The notes under the pieces are model-generated. The model made no database searches. It saw only the letters and a program-made list of their open reading frames with translations, and had not been told where the DNA came from. Both the position numbers and the translations under genes were made by a program. This document shows positions 18,595 to 26,462 of a stretch of DNA of 38,127 nt, piece by piece. Source of the DNA: Herbaspirillum sp. CF444 (GTDB lineage Bacteria > Pseudomonadota > Gammaproteobacteria > Burkholderiales > Burkholderiaceae_D); assembly GCF_000282135.1 (NCBI RefSeq), contig NZ_AKJW01000056.1, positions 1 to 38,127 of the forward strand, written 5' to 3'. The first letter of the stretch is position 1, and every line of letters begins with the position of its first letter.

Positions 18595-19877
18595 TGCACA
18601 CCTCCCTTGGCATAGGCGCGCGGATCGGTGATGTGGCCGGTGATGGCCGAGGCCGCCACGGTCATGGCGCTGGCGAGGAAAATTTCCGCCTCGTTGCTGC
18701 CCATGCGACCAGGATCGTTGCGCGTGCTGGTGCTGATGCGGCGCTCGCCGGCGGTCAGCTGCGCGATGCCGCCGAAGCACGGTCCGCAGGTCGACGGCGA
18801 GATGTTGGCGCCGGCGGCGGTGAGCTCGGTCAGCAATCCTTCCTGCAAGGCTTGCCGGAATACTTGCTGCGTGGCCGGGATCACCAGCAGGTTCACGCTT
18901 GCATGCACCTTGCGGCCGCGCAGGATGGCGGCGGCGGCGCGGATGTCTTCAATCGAGCCGGACACGCAGGAGCCGATGTAGGCGTGCTGGATCGCGATGT
19001 CCGACATGGCCTGCGCCTCGCGCACATGATTGGGCGACGGCGGAATCGACACGCGCGGCGTCAGCGTCGCCAGGTCGAGGTCGATGGTCATGGCGTAGTC
19101 GGCGTCGGTGTCGCTATTAATTAACTCCGGTGGCTTTGGATCGGCCACGCCATGTTCGCGCAGGTAATCGATGCAGCGCTGATCGACGGCGGCGATGCCC
19201 GATTTGGCGCCGGCGTCGACGCACAGGCCGCAGATGGTCATGCGCTCCGGCACCGACAAGGTCGACAGGCCTTCGCCCTGGTATTCGATGACGCGGTAAC
19301 TGGTGGCTTCATCGTCGAGCTGCTGCATGGTCGCCAGCACGATGTCGCGCGCACCGACGCCGGGCGCGCAGGCGCCGTGCAGACGCACGCGTATGGTTTC
19401 CGGCACCTTCATCCAGATCTGGCCGGTGGCCAGCACCATCGCCACTTCGAATCCGAACGGCACCGACAAGGCGCCGACCGCGCCGAGACCGGGAGCATGA
19501 CTGTCGGCGCCGGCGGCAAACATGCCGGGCGCGATCAGTCCCTGCTCAACCATCAGCGGATGCGTGATGCCGGCGCCGTCGAAGAAATGGCCGACCGACA
19601 ATTCCTGCGCCAGCTTGCGCGTGAGCTTGTTGCGCTCGGCGCCGGCGATGCTGTGCACCGGTACTTCGTGGTCGATGATGACGGCGACGCGTTCCGGGTG
19701 CGCCAATCTGGTCACGCCGATCTCTCGAATGCGTTTGATATAGGCGGAAAACGACACCTCGGGTGCCGTCACCAGATCGGGGCTGGCCCAGATGATCTCG
19801 CCGTGCGCGACGGGATTGGTCACGGAATCGCGACCGCTGGCGCGGGCCAGGATTTTTTGCGTCATGGTGGCGCCCAT
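18591..19877 (-). CDS. Aconitase-type hydro-lyase large subunit (LeuC-like)
   Basis: Fe-S hydro-lyase catalysing dehydration/rehydration of a 2-hydroxy di- or tricarboxylate. The three cluster ligands are visible: Cys304 in YIGSCVSGS and Cys364/Cys367 in STCGPCFGG. Further marks are DHEVP (69-73), AGADSHAPGLGAVGALS (122-138) and STRNDPGRMGS (383-393). At 428 residues it is the two-subunit LeuC length. GGGAG-type ribosome site AGGGAG supports the ATG at 19877. It sits 5 bases after an ICL/PEPM-family lyase. This is probably not leucine synthesis: no leuA or leuB is near, and the neighbour is a C-C lyase. A dimethylmaleate or alkyl-malate hydratase is the best guess. Confidence 0.88.
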   Translation of the reverse strand: MGATMTQKILARASGRDSVTNPVAHGEIIWASPDLVTAPEVSFSAYIKRIREIGVTRLAHPERVAVIIDHEVPVHSIAGAERNKLTRKLAQELSVGHFFDGAGITHPLMVEQGLIAPGMFAAGADSHAPGLGAVGALSVPFGFEVAMVLATGQIWMKVPETIRVRLHGACAPGVGARDIVLATMQQLDDEATSYRVIEYQGEGLSTLSVPERMTICGLCVDAGAKSGIAAVDQRCIDYLREHGVADPKPPELINSDTDADYAMTIDLDLATLTPRVSIPPSPNHVREAQAMSDIAIQHAYIGSCVSGSIEDIRAAAAILRGRKVHASVNLLVIPATQQVFRQALQEGLLTELTAAGANISPSTCGPCFGGIAQLTAGERRISTSTRNDPGRMGSNEAEIFLASAMTVAASAITGHITDPRAYAKGGVQ

Positions 19878-19882
19878 GTCGG

Positions 19883-20764
19883 CTAGCTCCCTGTGGGTTC
19901 TTCGGGTTCGTTCAGTTGCGCATCGAAGGCGGCGGCGCGCTCGACGCCGACCAGGCGGCCGACGTCGGCAAACTTCGCCATGCCGTCCACCAGATGCGCG
20001 GTGTCGCCTGCGTCGAACATGCTGCGCAGCATGGTTTGCTGCGCCTTGAACGTGGTCTGTATCAGCGACAAAGGATACAACGCCATGGCGAAGCCTGCTT
20101 GCGCCAGTTGCTGCTGCGTATAGCTGGGACGCACGGTTTCGGCGGCGACGTAGATGACGGGAATCCTGACGCTGGCGGCGACCGCTTCAAGTTCTGCCGG
20201 CGTGCTCAGCGACGGCACCATGACGGCGTCGGCGCCGGCGCGTTCCATCGCTTTGGCGCGCACGATCACTTCGTCGAGGCCGTAGATGGTCATGGCGTCG
20301 GTGCGGCCGATGATGACGAATTCGCTGCTCTTGCGCCCTGCGCGCGCGGCGCGCAGGCGCAGCGCCATTTCTTCGCCGGGCACCAGTTTCTTGCCGGCCA
20401 TGGCGCCGCACTTCTTGGGCATGATCTGGTCTTCCAGATGCAGGCCGGCGATGCCGGCTTTTTCAAAGGCGCGCACGGTCTCGGCGATGTTGGCCGCGCC
20501 GCCGTAACCGGTGTCGGCGTCGACGATGACGGGGATGGAAACCGCCTCGGCGATGCGGGCCGCCTGCTGCACCATGTCGGTCATGGTCAGCAGGCCGATG
20601 TCCGGCTTGCCGTAGCTGGAGGCGAGCGAAAATCCGGTCATGTAGGCGGCCTGGAAGCCGGCCTGTTCGATCAGCAATGCGCCGAGCGGGTCATAGCAGC
20701 CGGGCACCGGCACGGCGCCGCCGCGGGCCAGCATGTCGCGTATCAACGTCCCTGGGTGATGCAT
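19883..20764 (-). CDS. Isocitrate lyase/PEP mutase-family C-C lyase
   Basis: A TIM-barrel enzyme of 293 residues. Metal and substrate residues are present: VDADTGYGG (81-89, Asp82 and Asp84), LHLEDQ (109-114), IGRTDA (152-157) and the flexible active-site loop PKKCGAMAGKKL (116-127) with Cys119. A Cys in this loop indicates lyase rather than phosphonate chemistry; methylisocitrate lyase, 2,3-dimethylmalate lyase and oxaloacetate decarboxylase belong here. The His that usually follows (KKCGH or KRCGH) is Ala. The start at 20764 has GAAGGAGA in front; the longer frame upstream belongs to thiolase remnants. It is first in the operon with the hydro-lyase subunits, implying that hydration product and lyase substrate are the same compound. 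Confidence 0.88.
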   Translation of the reverse strand: MHHPGTLIRDMLARGGAVPVPGCYDPLGALLIEQAGFQAAYMTGFSLASSYGKPDIGLLTMTDMVQQAARIAEAVSIPVIVDADTGYGGAANIAETVRAFEKAGIAGLHLEDQIMPKKCGAMAGKKLVPGEEMALRLRAARAGRKSSEFVIIGRTDAMTIYGLDEVIVRAKAMERAGADAVMVPSLSTPAELEAVAASVRIPVIYVAAETVRPSYTQQQLAQAGFAMALYPLSLIQTTFKAQQTMLRSMFDAGDTAHLVDGMAKFADVGRLVGVERAAAFDAQLNEPEEPTGS

Positions 20765-20798
20765 CGATATGGTCTCCTTCGTACGCACGGTGAATCTC

Positions 20799-20806
20799 GC
20801 GTGTAC
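20799..20806 (+). promoter_or_regulatory. GCGTGTAC octamer upstream of the lyase operon
   Basis: One of three identical octamers in this regulatory area (others at 21295 and 21315). It lies 35 bases before the lyase start codon. It may be a binding half-site for the local TetR-type regulator. Confidence 0.4.
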
Positions 20807-20807
20807 T

Positions 20808-21233
20808 TTACCCGCACTGCGCCATAAATCGTAGTTTTTTGATGTGTGAATTACCTGCGGCTCGTTTCTGATTCTTCTTTTTTGCCTGCCTGATTTTCGC
20901 CTGCTCTGCGGCAACTGTGACCGAATCCATGCCGCAACTTCCCTTTGCGTCCGGACCAATGCTTGCGCCGACGCCGGTCGCGCAATTGTTGCTGACGTTG
21001 CTGACGTTGAGGACGGGAATGCCGGTGAGACCGACTTCGTAAAGCATCGCCTGCCCGCAGGTGGAGTCGCGGCAGACATAAGCGATAGGTTTGTTCGACG
21101 GCTTCGTCACGTAACCCGGCGCCGGCGAGTGCGGCGCGGATGGCGGTCGCGCCCATGTCCACATACGACGCACTGGTACCCTGTTTGACAAAGGGAATCA
21201 TCCCACGCCGACGACATGAACTTTTTCGCTCAT
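20808..21233 (-). pseudogene. Decayed thiolase/SCP2-type lipid-transfer protein gene
   Basis: From the ATG at 21233 the frame gives MSEKVHVVGVG and then a stop; a one-base loss at the run of G shifts the continuing homology. The second frame reads MIPFVKQGTSASYVDMGATA and IRAALAGAGLRDEAVEQTY. The third resumes with RDSTCGQAMLYEVGLTGIPV, then LNVSNVSNNCATG, which contains a 9-base tandem duplication (AACGTCAGC twice) just before the catalytic-Cys region. These are N-terminal blocks of the thiolase-like SCP-x family, normally near 390 residues. Only about the first 100 are traceable, so the gene has two frameshifts and lacks its 3' two thirds. It once probably supplied the thiolytic step of this catabolic locus. 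Confidence 0.83.
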
Positions 21234-21294
21234 GACCGTCTCCTTGCCTCCGCATCTTTGAAGATTGGGGCTGCCCCGGCAAGATTTTTAGCTG

Positions 21295-21322
21295 GCGTGT
21301 ACAGTATTGCGAACGCGTGTAC
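21295..21322 (+). promoter_or_regulatory. Direct repeat GCGTGTAC x2 with 20-base spacing
   Basis: GCGTGTAC occurs at 21295-21302 and 21315-21322, start to start 20 bases, two helical turns, in the divergent control region. The same octamer recurs at 20799. Spacing on one DNA face suggests a transcription-factor site. Confidence 0.5.
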
Positions 21323-21381
21323 TAAATATTTTAGTTGGCCAAAACAAATGTTTCTGCTTGACCAATTTGTAAGCACGTTGG

Positions 21382-21410
21382 TTGACTCTTATCATACTAC
21401 TTAGTATATT
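21382..21410 (+). promoter_or_regulatory. Sigma-70 promoter of the acyl-CoA dehydrogenase operon with palindromic operator
   Basis: TTGACT (21382-21387) and TATATT (21405-21410) are 17 bases apart, near-consensus for this GC-rich genome. A palindrome ATACTA-CT-TAGTAT (21394-21407) fills the spacer and touches the -10 box. Its position suits a repressor, most simply the TetR-type product of the second gene in the operon. Confidence 0.6.
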
Positions 21411-21485
21411 AGATTAAAGTCAATATAAGAAAAAGCCGCTCCACAACCCACCTGCAGCCGCCCCACACACGGCAATGGAGAGAAG

Positions 21486-22655
21486 ATGGCGATTATTTGG
21501 GACCCTCCGCTCACTGAGGAGGCTCGTAACTGGCGCGACATTGCACGCCGGCTTGCCCATGACCAGTTGGCGCCGCTTGCGGCCGAGATCGACCGGGATC
21601 AGCGCTACCCGCACGAAAACGTTCAGGCGCTTCACGAGAGCGGCATCGCCGCGATGTTCATTCCGAAGGAGTATGGCGGCGGCGGCGCATCGCTGATGGC
21701 GTTCTGCGCCGTCATCGAAGAACTCGCGCGCGCCTGCGCCTCCACCAGCGGCATCGTCGCTACCCTGCAGCTGGGCGCATTACCCCTGCTGCATGCCGGC
21801 ACCGGCGCACAGAAGAACACCTACATCCGCGCCATCATCGGCAAGCGCGAGTCGATTTCCTTCGCCCTGAGCGAACGCGAAGCAGGGTCGGATCCTTCCA
21901 ACATGCAAACGCTGGCCATTCCGGAAAACGGCGGCTGGCGGCTGCGCGGCGAGAAGCGCTGGATCGGCGGCGGCGGCGAATGCGCCTACTACGTCGTGTT
22001 TGCGCAAACCGAGCCCGGCCAGGGACGGCACGGCATCGCCGCCTTCATGGTTTCGGCCTGCGCCGACGGCGTGCGCGACGACGCGCGCGAAGACAAGATG
22101 GGCATGCGCGGCACCGTCAACAGCACCGTCGTGCTCGACACCTGGGTGCCGGCCGACAGCATGATCGCGGCGCCCGGCAAAGCGCTCAAGCTGGCGCTGG
22201 AAGCCTTGAACGTCGGCCGCATCGTCGTGGCGGCGCAGTCGAACGGCATCGCGCTGGCGGCATTCACCGCAGCGGCGCGGCGCGCAGCGGTGCGCACCAC
22301 CTTCGGACAGCATCTGATCGACCACCAGGGAATAGGTTTCAAGCTTTCTGATGTCGCAACTCGGCTATCCGCAGGTAGAATGCTTGCATACGAGACCGCC
22401 CGCAGTTTCGATACTGGTCAGGATGTCGCGCTTATCGGCGCCCAAGCAAAGTTATTCTGTAGCGAGGCTGCCCATGACGCAGTCGATATCGGCGTACAAG
22501 TATTCGGGGGAGAAGGTTTCGTGAAGCCTTCGCTCGTCGAGCGTCTTTATCGTGATCAGCGCGCTACCGAAATTTATGAGGGTACTTCGGAGATCCAGAG
22601 ACTGGTGCTCGCACGGGCGATACATGCCGAGTTTAACAATGAGGAGCAAGCATAA
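21486..22655 (+). CDS. Acyl-CoA dehydrogenase
   Basis: FAD enzyme forming a trans-2 double bond in an acyl-CoA; electrons go to ETF. The 389 residues are normal. Conserved blocks are ISFALSEREAGSDPSNMQT, GEKRWIGGGGECAYYVVFAQ, DKMGMRGTVNSTVVLD, FGQHLIDHQGIGFKLSD and the C-terminal RATEIYEGTSEIQRLVLAR, where Glu365 in YEGT is the expected catalytic base. A GGAGAG ribosome site precedes the ATG. The stop overlaps the next ATG (TAATG), starting a tightly coupled trio. The usual W in the FAD segment (KxWITNG) is present as RWIGGG. Chain-length preference cannot be read. Confidence 0.93.
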   Translation: MAIIWDPPLTEEARNWRDIARRLAHDQLAPLAAEIDRDQRYPHENVQALHESGIAAMFIPKEYGGGGASLMAFCAVIEELARACASTSGIVATLQLGALPLLHAGTGAQKNTYIRAIIGKRESISFALSEREAGSDPSNMQTLAIPENGGWRLRGEKRWIGGGGECAYYVVFAQTEPGQGRHGIAAFMVSACADGVRDDAREDKMGMRGTVNSTVVLDTWVPADSMIAAPGKALKLALEALNVGRIVVAAQSNGIALAAFTAAARRAAVRTTFGQHLIDHQGIGFKLSDVATRLSAGRMLAYETARSFDTGQDVALIGAQAKLFCSEAAHDAVDIGVQVFGGEGFVKPSLVERLYRDQRATEIYEGTSEIQRLVLARAIHAEFNNEEQA

Positions 22656-23314
22656 TGAAGGTCGACACAGCACGTCCCACATCGACAACAAATGAATTTG
22701 CCGGAGACGATTCGGATCCACGCAGCGAGATTCTCGATGCGGCGGCTCTGGCATTCATGACAAAAGGTTATGCCGCTACCAGCATCGACGATGTCGCCGA
22801 CATCCTCAGCGCCACCAAGGGCAAGATCTACCACCACTACCGCAAGAAGGCCGACTTGTTCTTCGACGTGCACAAGCGCGGCATGGAAATGGACCTGGCC
22901 GCCGTGCAGGCCGCCGCATCGCTGTCGCATCAGAAGGCGATCGACAAGCTGCGCGCGATGACGCTGGCGCATATCACGGTCATCATGGATCACCTTCCCT
23001 ACCAGCGCGTTGCCGTGCAAGGCCTGGAAATGCATCTGGCCGGCGAAACCACCGCCGCCCAACGCGAAGTGCTGTCCGAAATCCTGGTGCTGCGCGATCA
23101 GTACGAAAACCTGTTCCGCGACACCATCCGCCTGGTCATGGAAGAAGGCCACGCGCCGCAGCAGGACCTGCAGATCGTCGTGAAGGCATTCTTCGGCGCG
23201 CTCAACTGGACCACCATCTGGTTCCGTCCGCGCGCCGATCAGACCGAAGCCGAGAAGCTGGGCGTCGCCGACACCATCGCCACCTTTGCCATTCGCGGAC
23301 TCGGGGCGGACTAA
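22655..23314 (+). CDS. TetR/AcrR-family transcriptional regulator
   Basis: Repressor-type regulator of 219 residues. The N-terminal HTH is at about 24-72: EILDAAALAFMTKGYAATSI, DDVADILSATKGKIYHHYRKK, DLFFDV. The recognition helix KGKIYHHYRKK is characteristic of fatty-acid/acyl-CoA-responsive TetR proteins. The ligand domain is all-helical. The ATG shares one base with the dehydrogenase stop, and its own stop shares one base with the ligase start. It probably controls this operon and perhaps the divergent lyase operon; the palindrome in the promoter at 21394 is the obvious target. Confidence 0.93.
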   Translation: MKVDTARPTSTTNEFAGDDSDPRSEILDAAALAFMTKGYAATSIDDVADILSATKGKIYHHYRKKADLFFDVHKRGMEMDLAAVQAAASLSHQKAIDKLRAMTLAHITVIMDHLPYQRVAVQGLEMHLAGETTAAQREVLSEILVLRDQYENLFRDTIRLVMEEGHAPQQDLQIVVKAFFGALNWTTIWFRPRADQTEAEKLGVADTIATFAIRGLGAD

Positions 23315-24666
23315 TGTGCTCCGGTGCGCTCGTTGCCGCCGCGCCCTTGCATCTTGACCCAGCCGAAAGCTGGGATCGCGCCACGCTGGAATCTTTCCAG
23401 CTGGCGAAGCTGCGGGTCCAACTGGCGCGGCTCGCGAAAGACAGCGCGTACTATGCGCCGCTGTTCAAACGGCTGGGCCGGAACGCCGGCGAACTCGGTT
23501 CGCTGGCCGACCTGAGCCGACTGCCGTTCACGACCAAATCCGATTACGTCGATTCCATCGGTCCCGAGGCGCCCTTCGGCCAGTTCATGACAGCGCCCCG
23601 AAGCGAGGTACTGCGCATGCACTTCTCGTCCGGCACCACCTCGGCGCCGACGCCGCAGTTCTGGACCCGGTACGACCTCGACCGCTGGGCCGGCCTGTAT
23701 GCGCGCCACGCGCATGCGCAAGGCATCGGCGCGAACGACATCGTGCAATGCATGTTCAGCTACACCTGGTTCGTCGGCGGCCTGGGCGCCACCGCCGGTT
23801 ACCAGCGCACCGGCGCGATGGTGATCCCCGCCGGCAGCCAGGACACCGAGCGCCAGATCGATACCCTCTTCACCTACGGCAGCACCGTGCTGTGCGGCAC
23901 GCCGTCGTTCATCACGCACCTGGCGGAAGAAGTCCGCAAACGCGGACGCGATCCGGCCGCGTCGACGGTGCGCAGCATCATGATGGGCGGCGAACCGGGC
24001 GCCAGCATCCCCGCCACGCGCAAGCGCATCGAAGCCTTGTGGGGCGCGCGCGCCTACGATGCCTACGGTTGCCTGGAATTCCAGCCGATTGCCGGCGAGT
24101 GCGACGCGCAAGCCGGCCTGCATCTGGCGGAAGATTTCCTCTACGCGGAAGTGGTCGACGCCGAATCCCGCCAGGCCGTCCCCGACGGCACGCCCGGCGT
24201 GCTGGTGGTGACCCATCTCGACAAACAGGCCGGACCGCTGGTGCGCTGGTGGACCGGCGACGTCGTGGTGCGCGACTCCACGCCCTGTGTCTGCGGCCGC
24301 ACGCATGCACGCCTGCTCGGCGGCGTGCGCGGACGCGCCGACGACATGCTGGTGGTGCGCGGCGTGAATGTCTTTCCTTCCGCCGTGGAAGACCTGGTGC
24401 GCAAGACGCCCGGCCTCGGCGACGAATATCAACTGGTGATCAACGCCTCCGTCTACGACGCCGCCGGCTTCATGAAATCCATCCATGTGCGCGTAGAACA
24501 AAACAATGCGAAAAGCGATGCGTCAGCCGACGCCGACCGCTTGGCCGCGCAACTGGTGCATGACATCAAACAACAGTTGCAGGTCGGCGCCGCCGTGGAG
24601 GTGCTGCCTTTCGGCACGCTCGCGCGCAGCACCCACAAGGCAAAGCGCGTGGTCAGGGAAAACTGA
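23314..24666 (+). CDS. Phenylacetate-CoA-ligase-like AMP-forming acyl-CoA ligase
   Basis: Activates a carboxylic acid to its CoA thioester via an acyl-AMP. Of 450 residues, HFSSGTTSAP (103-112) is the phosphate-binding P-loop, MMGGEPG and YDAYGCLEFQ correspond to the adenine-binding A4/A5 region, and WWTGDVVV to the TGD motif. A CVCGRTHARLLGGVRGRADD segment and DMLVVRGVNVFPSAVED follow, very like PaaK. The C-terminal Lys region KAKRVV is present. It is the last gene of the coupled trio. PaaK relatives take aryl- or alkyl-acids, so the substrate is open; the neighbouring acyl-CoA dehydrogenase suggests a saturated side chain. Confidence 0.9.
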   Translation: MCSGALVAAAPLHLDPAESWDRATLESFQLAKLRVQLARLAKDSAYYAPLFKRLGRNAGELGSLADLSRLPFTTKSDYVDSIGPEAPFGQFMTAPRSEVLRMHFSSGTTSAPTPQFWTRYDLDRWAGLYARHAHAQGIGANDIVQCMFSYTWFVGGLGATAGYQRTGAMVIPAGSQDTERQIDTLFTYGSTVLCGTPSFITHLAEEVRKRGRDPAASTVRSIMMGGEPGASIPATRKRIEALWGARAYDAYGCLEFQPIAGECDAQAGLHLAEDFLYAEVVDAESRQAVPDGTPGVLVVTHLDKQAGPLVRWWTGDVVVRDSTPCVCGRTHARLLGGVRGRADDMLVVRGVNVFPSAVEDLVRKTPGLGDEYQLVINASVYDAAGFMKSIHVRVEQNNAKSDASADADRLAAQLVHDIKQQLQVGAAVEVLPFGTLARSTHKAKRVVREN

Positions 24667-24679
24667 CCGGCAGCATCAG

Positions 24680-24826
24680 GCCGCGCTCACGCGCACGCCG
24701 GCATCGCTGCAGATCGTCATGGGGCTGGAACTCGACGGCCAGTCGCAATTGTTTTCCAGCGCAGATGTCACGGAGGGGCGTTACGCCTTTCTGGAAAAAA
24801 GACGGCCGCAGTTTCAGGGGCGCTGA
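24680..24826 (+). pseudogene. C-terminal remnant of an enoyl-CoA hydratase/isomerase
   Basis: The frame ending at the TGA of 24824-24826 reads GLELDGQSQLFSSADVTEGR followed by YAFLEKRRPQFQGR. This is the usual crotonase C-terminus (pattern E..LFA..D..EG..AFLEKR.P.F.G). No start codon, oxyanion-hole region or N-terminal domain precedes it; the sequence upstream is the ligase gene in another frame. About 48 codons of an original 260 remain. With the thiolase remnant it shows that the locus once held more beta-oxidation steps. Confidence 0.75.
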
Positions 24827-24924
24827 TAGACTTTTTAAGTCGATAGCCTCGTCGAAAATTCGTACCAGCGAGTATGTAGCGACTTCAGTTAGGATTCCGC
24901 TCGTCAACACCTCGAGGAAATTTC

Positions 24925-25989
24925 ATGAAACGAATATTCACAGCACTCGCAGGCGTCGTTGCCGGCTCGTTGATGATCGCACCGACCATGGCCCAAGAGA
25001 GAGAAAAGGTGACCATCGCAATCGGCACCGACGTGCTCGATGCTTCGCAAGCCAATAACACCTCGATGCCGATTTACACCAAGTGCTGGGAAAACGCCGG
25101 CCTCGACGTCACGCTGCAGCCGACCAACTCCACCACCGCCATGCAGGCCGTGCTGACGGGACAGGCCGACATGGTCAACATGGGGCCGGCGGGCGCGATC
25201 ATCGCGCGCACCAAGGGCGCGCCGATCAAGGCGGTGTACCTGAACATGCGCCACAACTTCCAGTTCCCGGTGGTGCTCGATACTTCGCCGATCAAGACCA
25301 TCGGCGACTTCAAGGGCAAGACGATCGGCGTGCTGTCTTACGGCTCGCAGATGGTGCAAATCTTCAAGGGCATGCTCACTGAAGCCGGCGTCAATCCGGA
25401 CAAGGACGTCACCTTCGTCGAAACCGGCTCCGGCGCGCAAGCCGTTACCGCCCTGTCGCGCGGCCGCGTCGACATCTGGGGCACCTGGGATTCGCAGATC
25501 GCCACGGCCGAAAATATGGGCCTGAAATTGCGTCGCTTCTCGTCGCCGTTTGCCGACAAGCTCAATTTCGGCGGATCGTATTTCGTGCGCGACGACATGA
25601 TCACCAAACGCCCCAAGACCATCGAAAAGGTGTTGCGCTGCGTCGCCATGGGCTCGGTCTCGGTGCTGGCCAATCCGCAAGGCGCTCTCAAGGCGCATTG
25701 GAAAATCTTCCCGCTGACCAAACCGGCCAGCATCGACGACGCCACCGCCGTCAAACAAGGCCTGCACCTGATCCAGACGCGCGGCGAATTCCTCAAGCTG
25801 GAACCGGGCGTCAAGTGGGGGGAGATCCCCATCAGCGCCGTCGCCAACATGGTCGCCTTCATGAAGGCCAATAACGTCATCCAGACCAGCCCCAAACTGG
25901 AAGACCTGTACACCAACCAGTTCATCGCCGGCATCAACAACTTCGATACCGCCAAGGTGGTGGCCGCGGCCAAGGCGCTACCGCAGTAA
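24925..25989 (+). CDS. ABC transporter substrate-binding protein, SsuA/THI5-like
   Basis: Periplasmic binding protein of 354 residues. The signal peptide is about 1-23 (MKRIFTALAGVVAGSLMIAP, then TMA before QE). The fold marks of the NMT1/SsuA family follow: QPTNSTTAMQAVLTGQADMV, NMGPAGAIIARTKGAPIKAV, IGDFKGKTIGVLSYGS and VTALSRGRVDIWGTWDSQIA. The Trp-rich DIWGTWD loop probably lines the ligand site. It is 258 bases after the ligase and 100 after the hydratase remnant. As the permease and ATPase at 16371-18046 lack a binding protein of their own, this is the best partner. Confidence 0.92.
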   Translation: MKRIFTALAGVVAGSLMIAPTMAQEREKVTIAIGTDVLDASQANNTSMPIYTKCWENAGLDVTLQPTNSTTAMQAVLTGQADMVNMGPAGAIIARTKGAPIKAVYLNMRHNFQFPVVLDTSPIKTIGDFKGKTIGVLSYGSQMVQIFKGMLTEAGVNPDKDVTFVETGSGAQAVTALSRGRVDIWGTWDSQIATAENMGLKLRRFSSPFADKLNFGGSYFVRDDMITKRPKTIEKVLRCVAMGSVSVLANPQGALKAHWKIFPLTKPASIDDATAVKQGLHLIQTRGEFLKLEPGVKWGEIPISAVANMVAFMKANNVIQTSPKLEDLYTNQFIAGINNFDTAKVVAAAKALPQ

Positions 25990-26006
25990 CACGCTGTCTT
26001 CCATGC

Positions 26007-26040
26007 CGCCGGTCCCCCTTCCTCTTTAATGGGGCCGGCG
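26007..26040 (+). terminator. Weak hairpin after the binding-protein gene
   Basis: CGCCGGTCCCC and GGGGCCGGCG can pair with one bulge, 18 bases past the stop. It is followed by A residues rather than T, so it is not a standard terminator; it could stabilise the mRNA end. Confidence 0.3.
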
Positions 26041-26125
26041 AAAAACGGCGGAAGATTTTACGGCTTGGAAGAAACGGCCTGCGTGGCGACGAAACTGGAA
26101 AAATGAACCGCGCAACCAGCAAACA

Positions 26126-26407
26126 TCATGGAGCAGTGAGCTGCTCCAGCCTGGACAGATAGAACATTCCCGACTCGCGGCTGTCGCCGCACATCTCGAG
26201 CGAAGCCTGCAAGCCGGAGCAACAGGCCGGCCGCTCCGGCTTGCCGAAAATCGCGCAACGCAAATCTTCCATCAGCTGCACGCACGGCACGCCCGCCGGC
26301 TTGCCGTTGGGCATGCCGGGAATCGGGCTGGAGATGGAAGGCGCGGTACAGCAGGCGCCGCAGTGGGGACGGCAGTTCATGGGAAAGTCCGTAGCGAAGG
26401 TCGGCAT
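26126..26407 (-). CDS. YkgJ-type cysteine cluster protein
   Basis: Small putative metal-binding protein (UPF0153/YkgJ family, CxxCxxCC). From the ATG at 26407 it has 93 residues. The cluster CRPHCGACC is followed by spaced Cys in [23 protein letters not shown] and LEMCGDS, the arrangement thought to bind Zn or Fe-S. A second ATG at 26380 starts directly at [11 protein letters not shown] and is an equal candidate; neither has a strong ribosome site. Function in the cell is not known for the family. It lies 55 bases after the end of the proline dehydrogenase gene and may be co-transcribed with it. Confidence 0.82.
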   Translation of the reverse strand: MPTFATDFPMNCRPHCGACCTAPSISSPIPGMPNGKPAGVPCVQLMEDLRCAIFGKPERPACCSGLQASLEMCGDSRESGMFYLSRLEQLTAP

Positions 26408-26462
26408 TGTACGCCGAATGCGCCGACGCCGACCTGCGCAGCCACTGAAACTACCAGCAACG

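Noticed and set aside
18600..18780. N-terminal extension of the LeuD-like gene to 18780
   Set aside because: The extension lies wholly inside the large-subunit gene in another frame, has shadow composition, and the ATG at 18594 gives the family start with ATGA overlap.
20765..21079. N-terminal extension of the lyase to 21079
   Set aside because: This part overlaps thiolase remnants read out of frame; a strong ribosome site supports the start at 20764.
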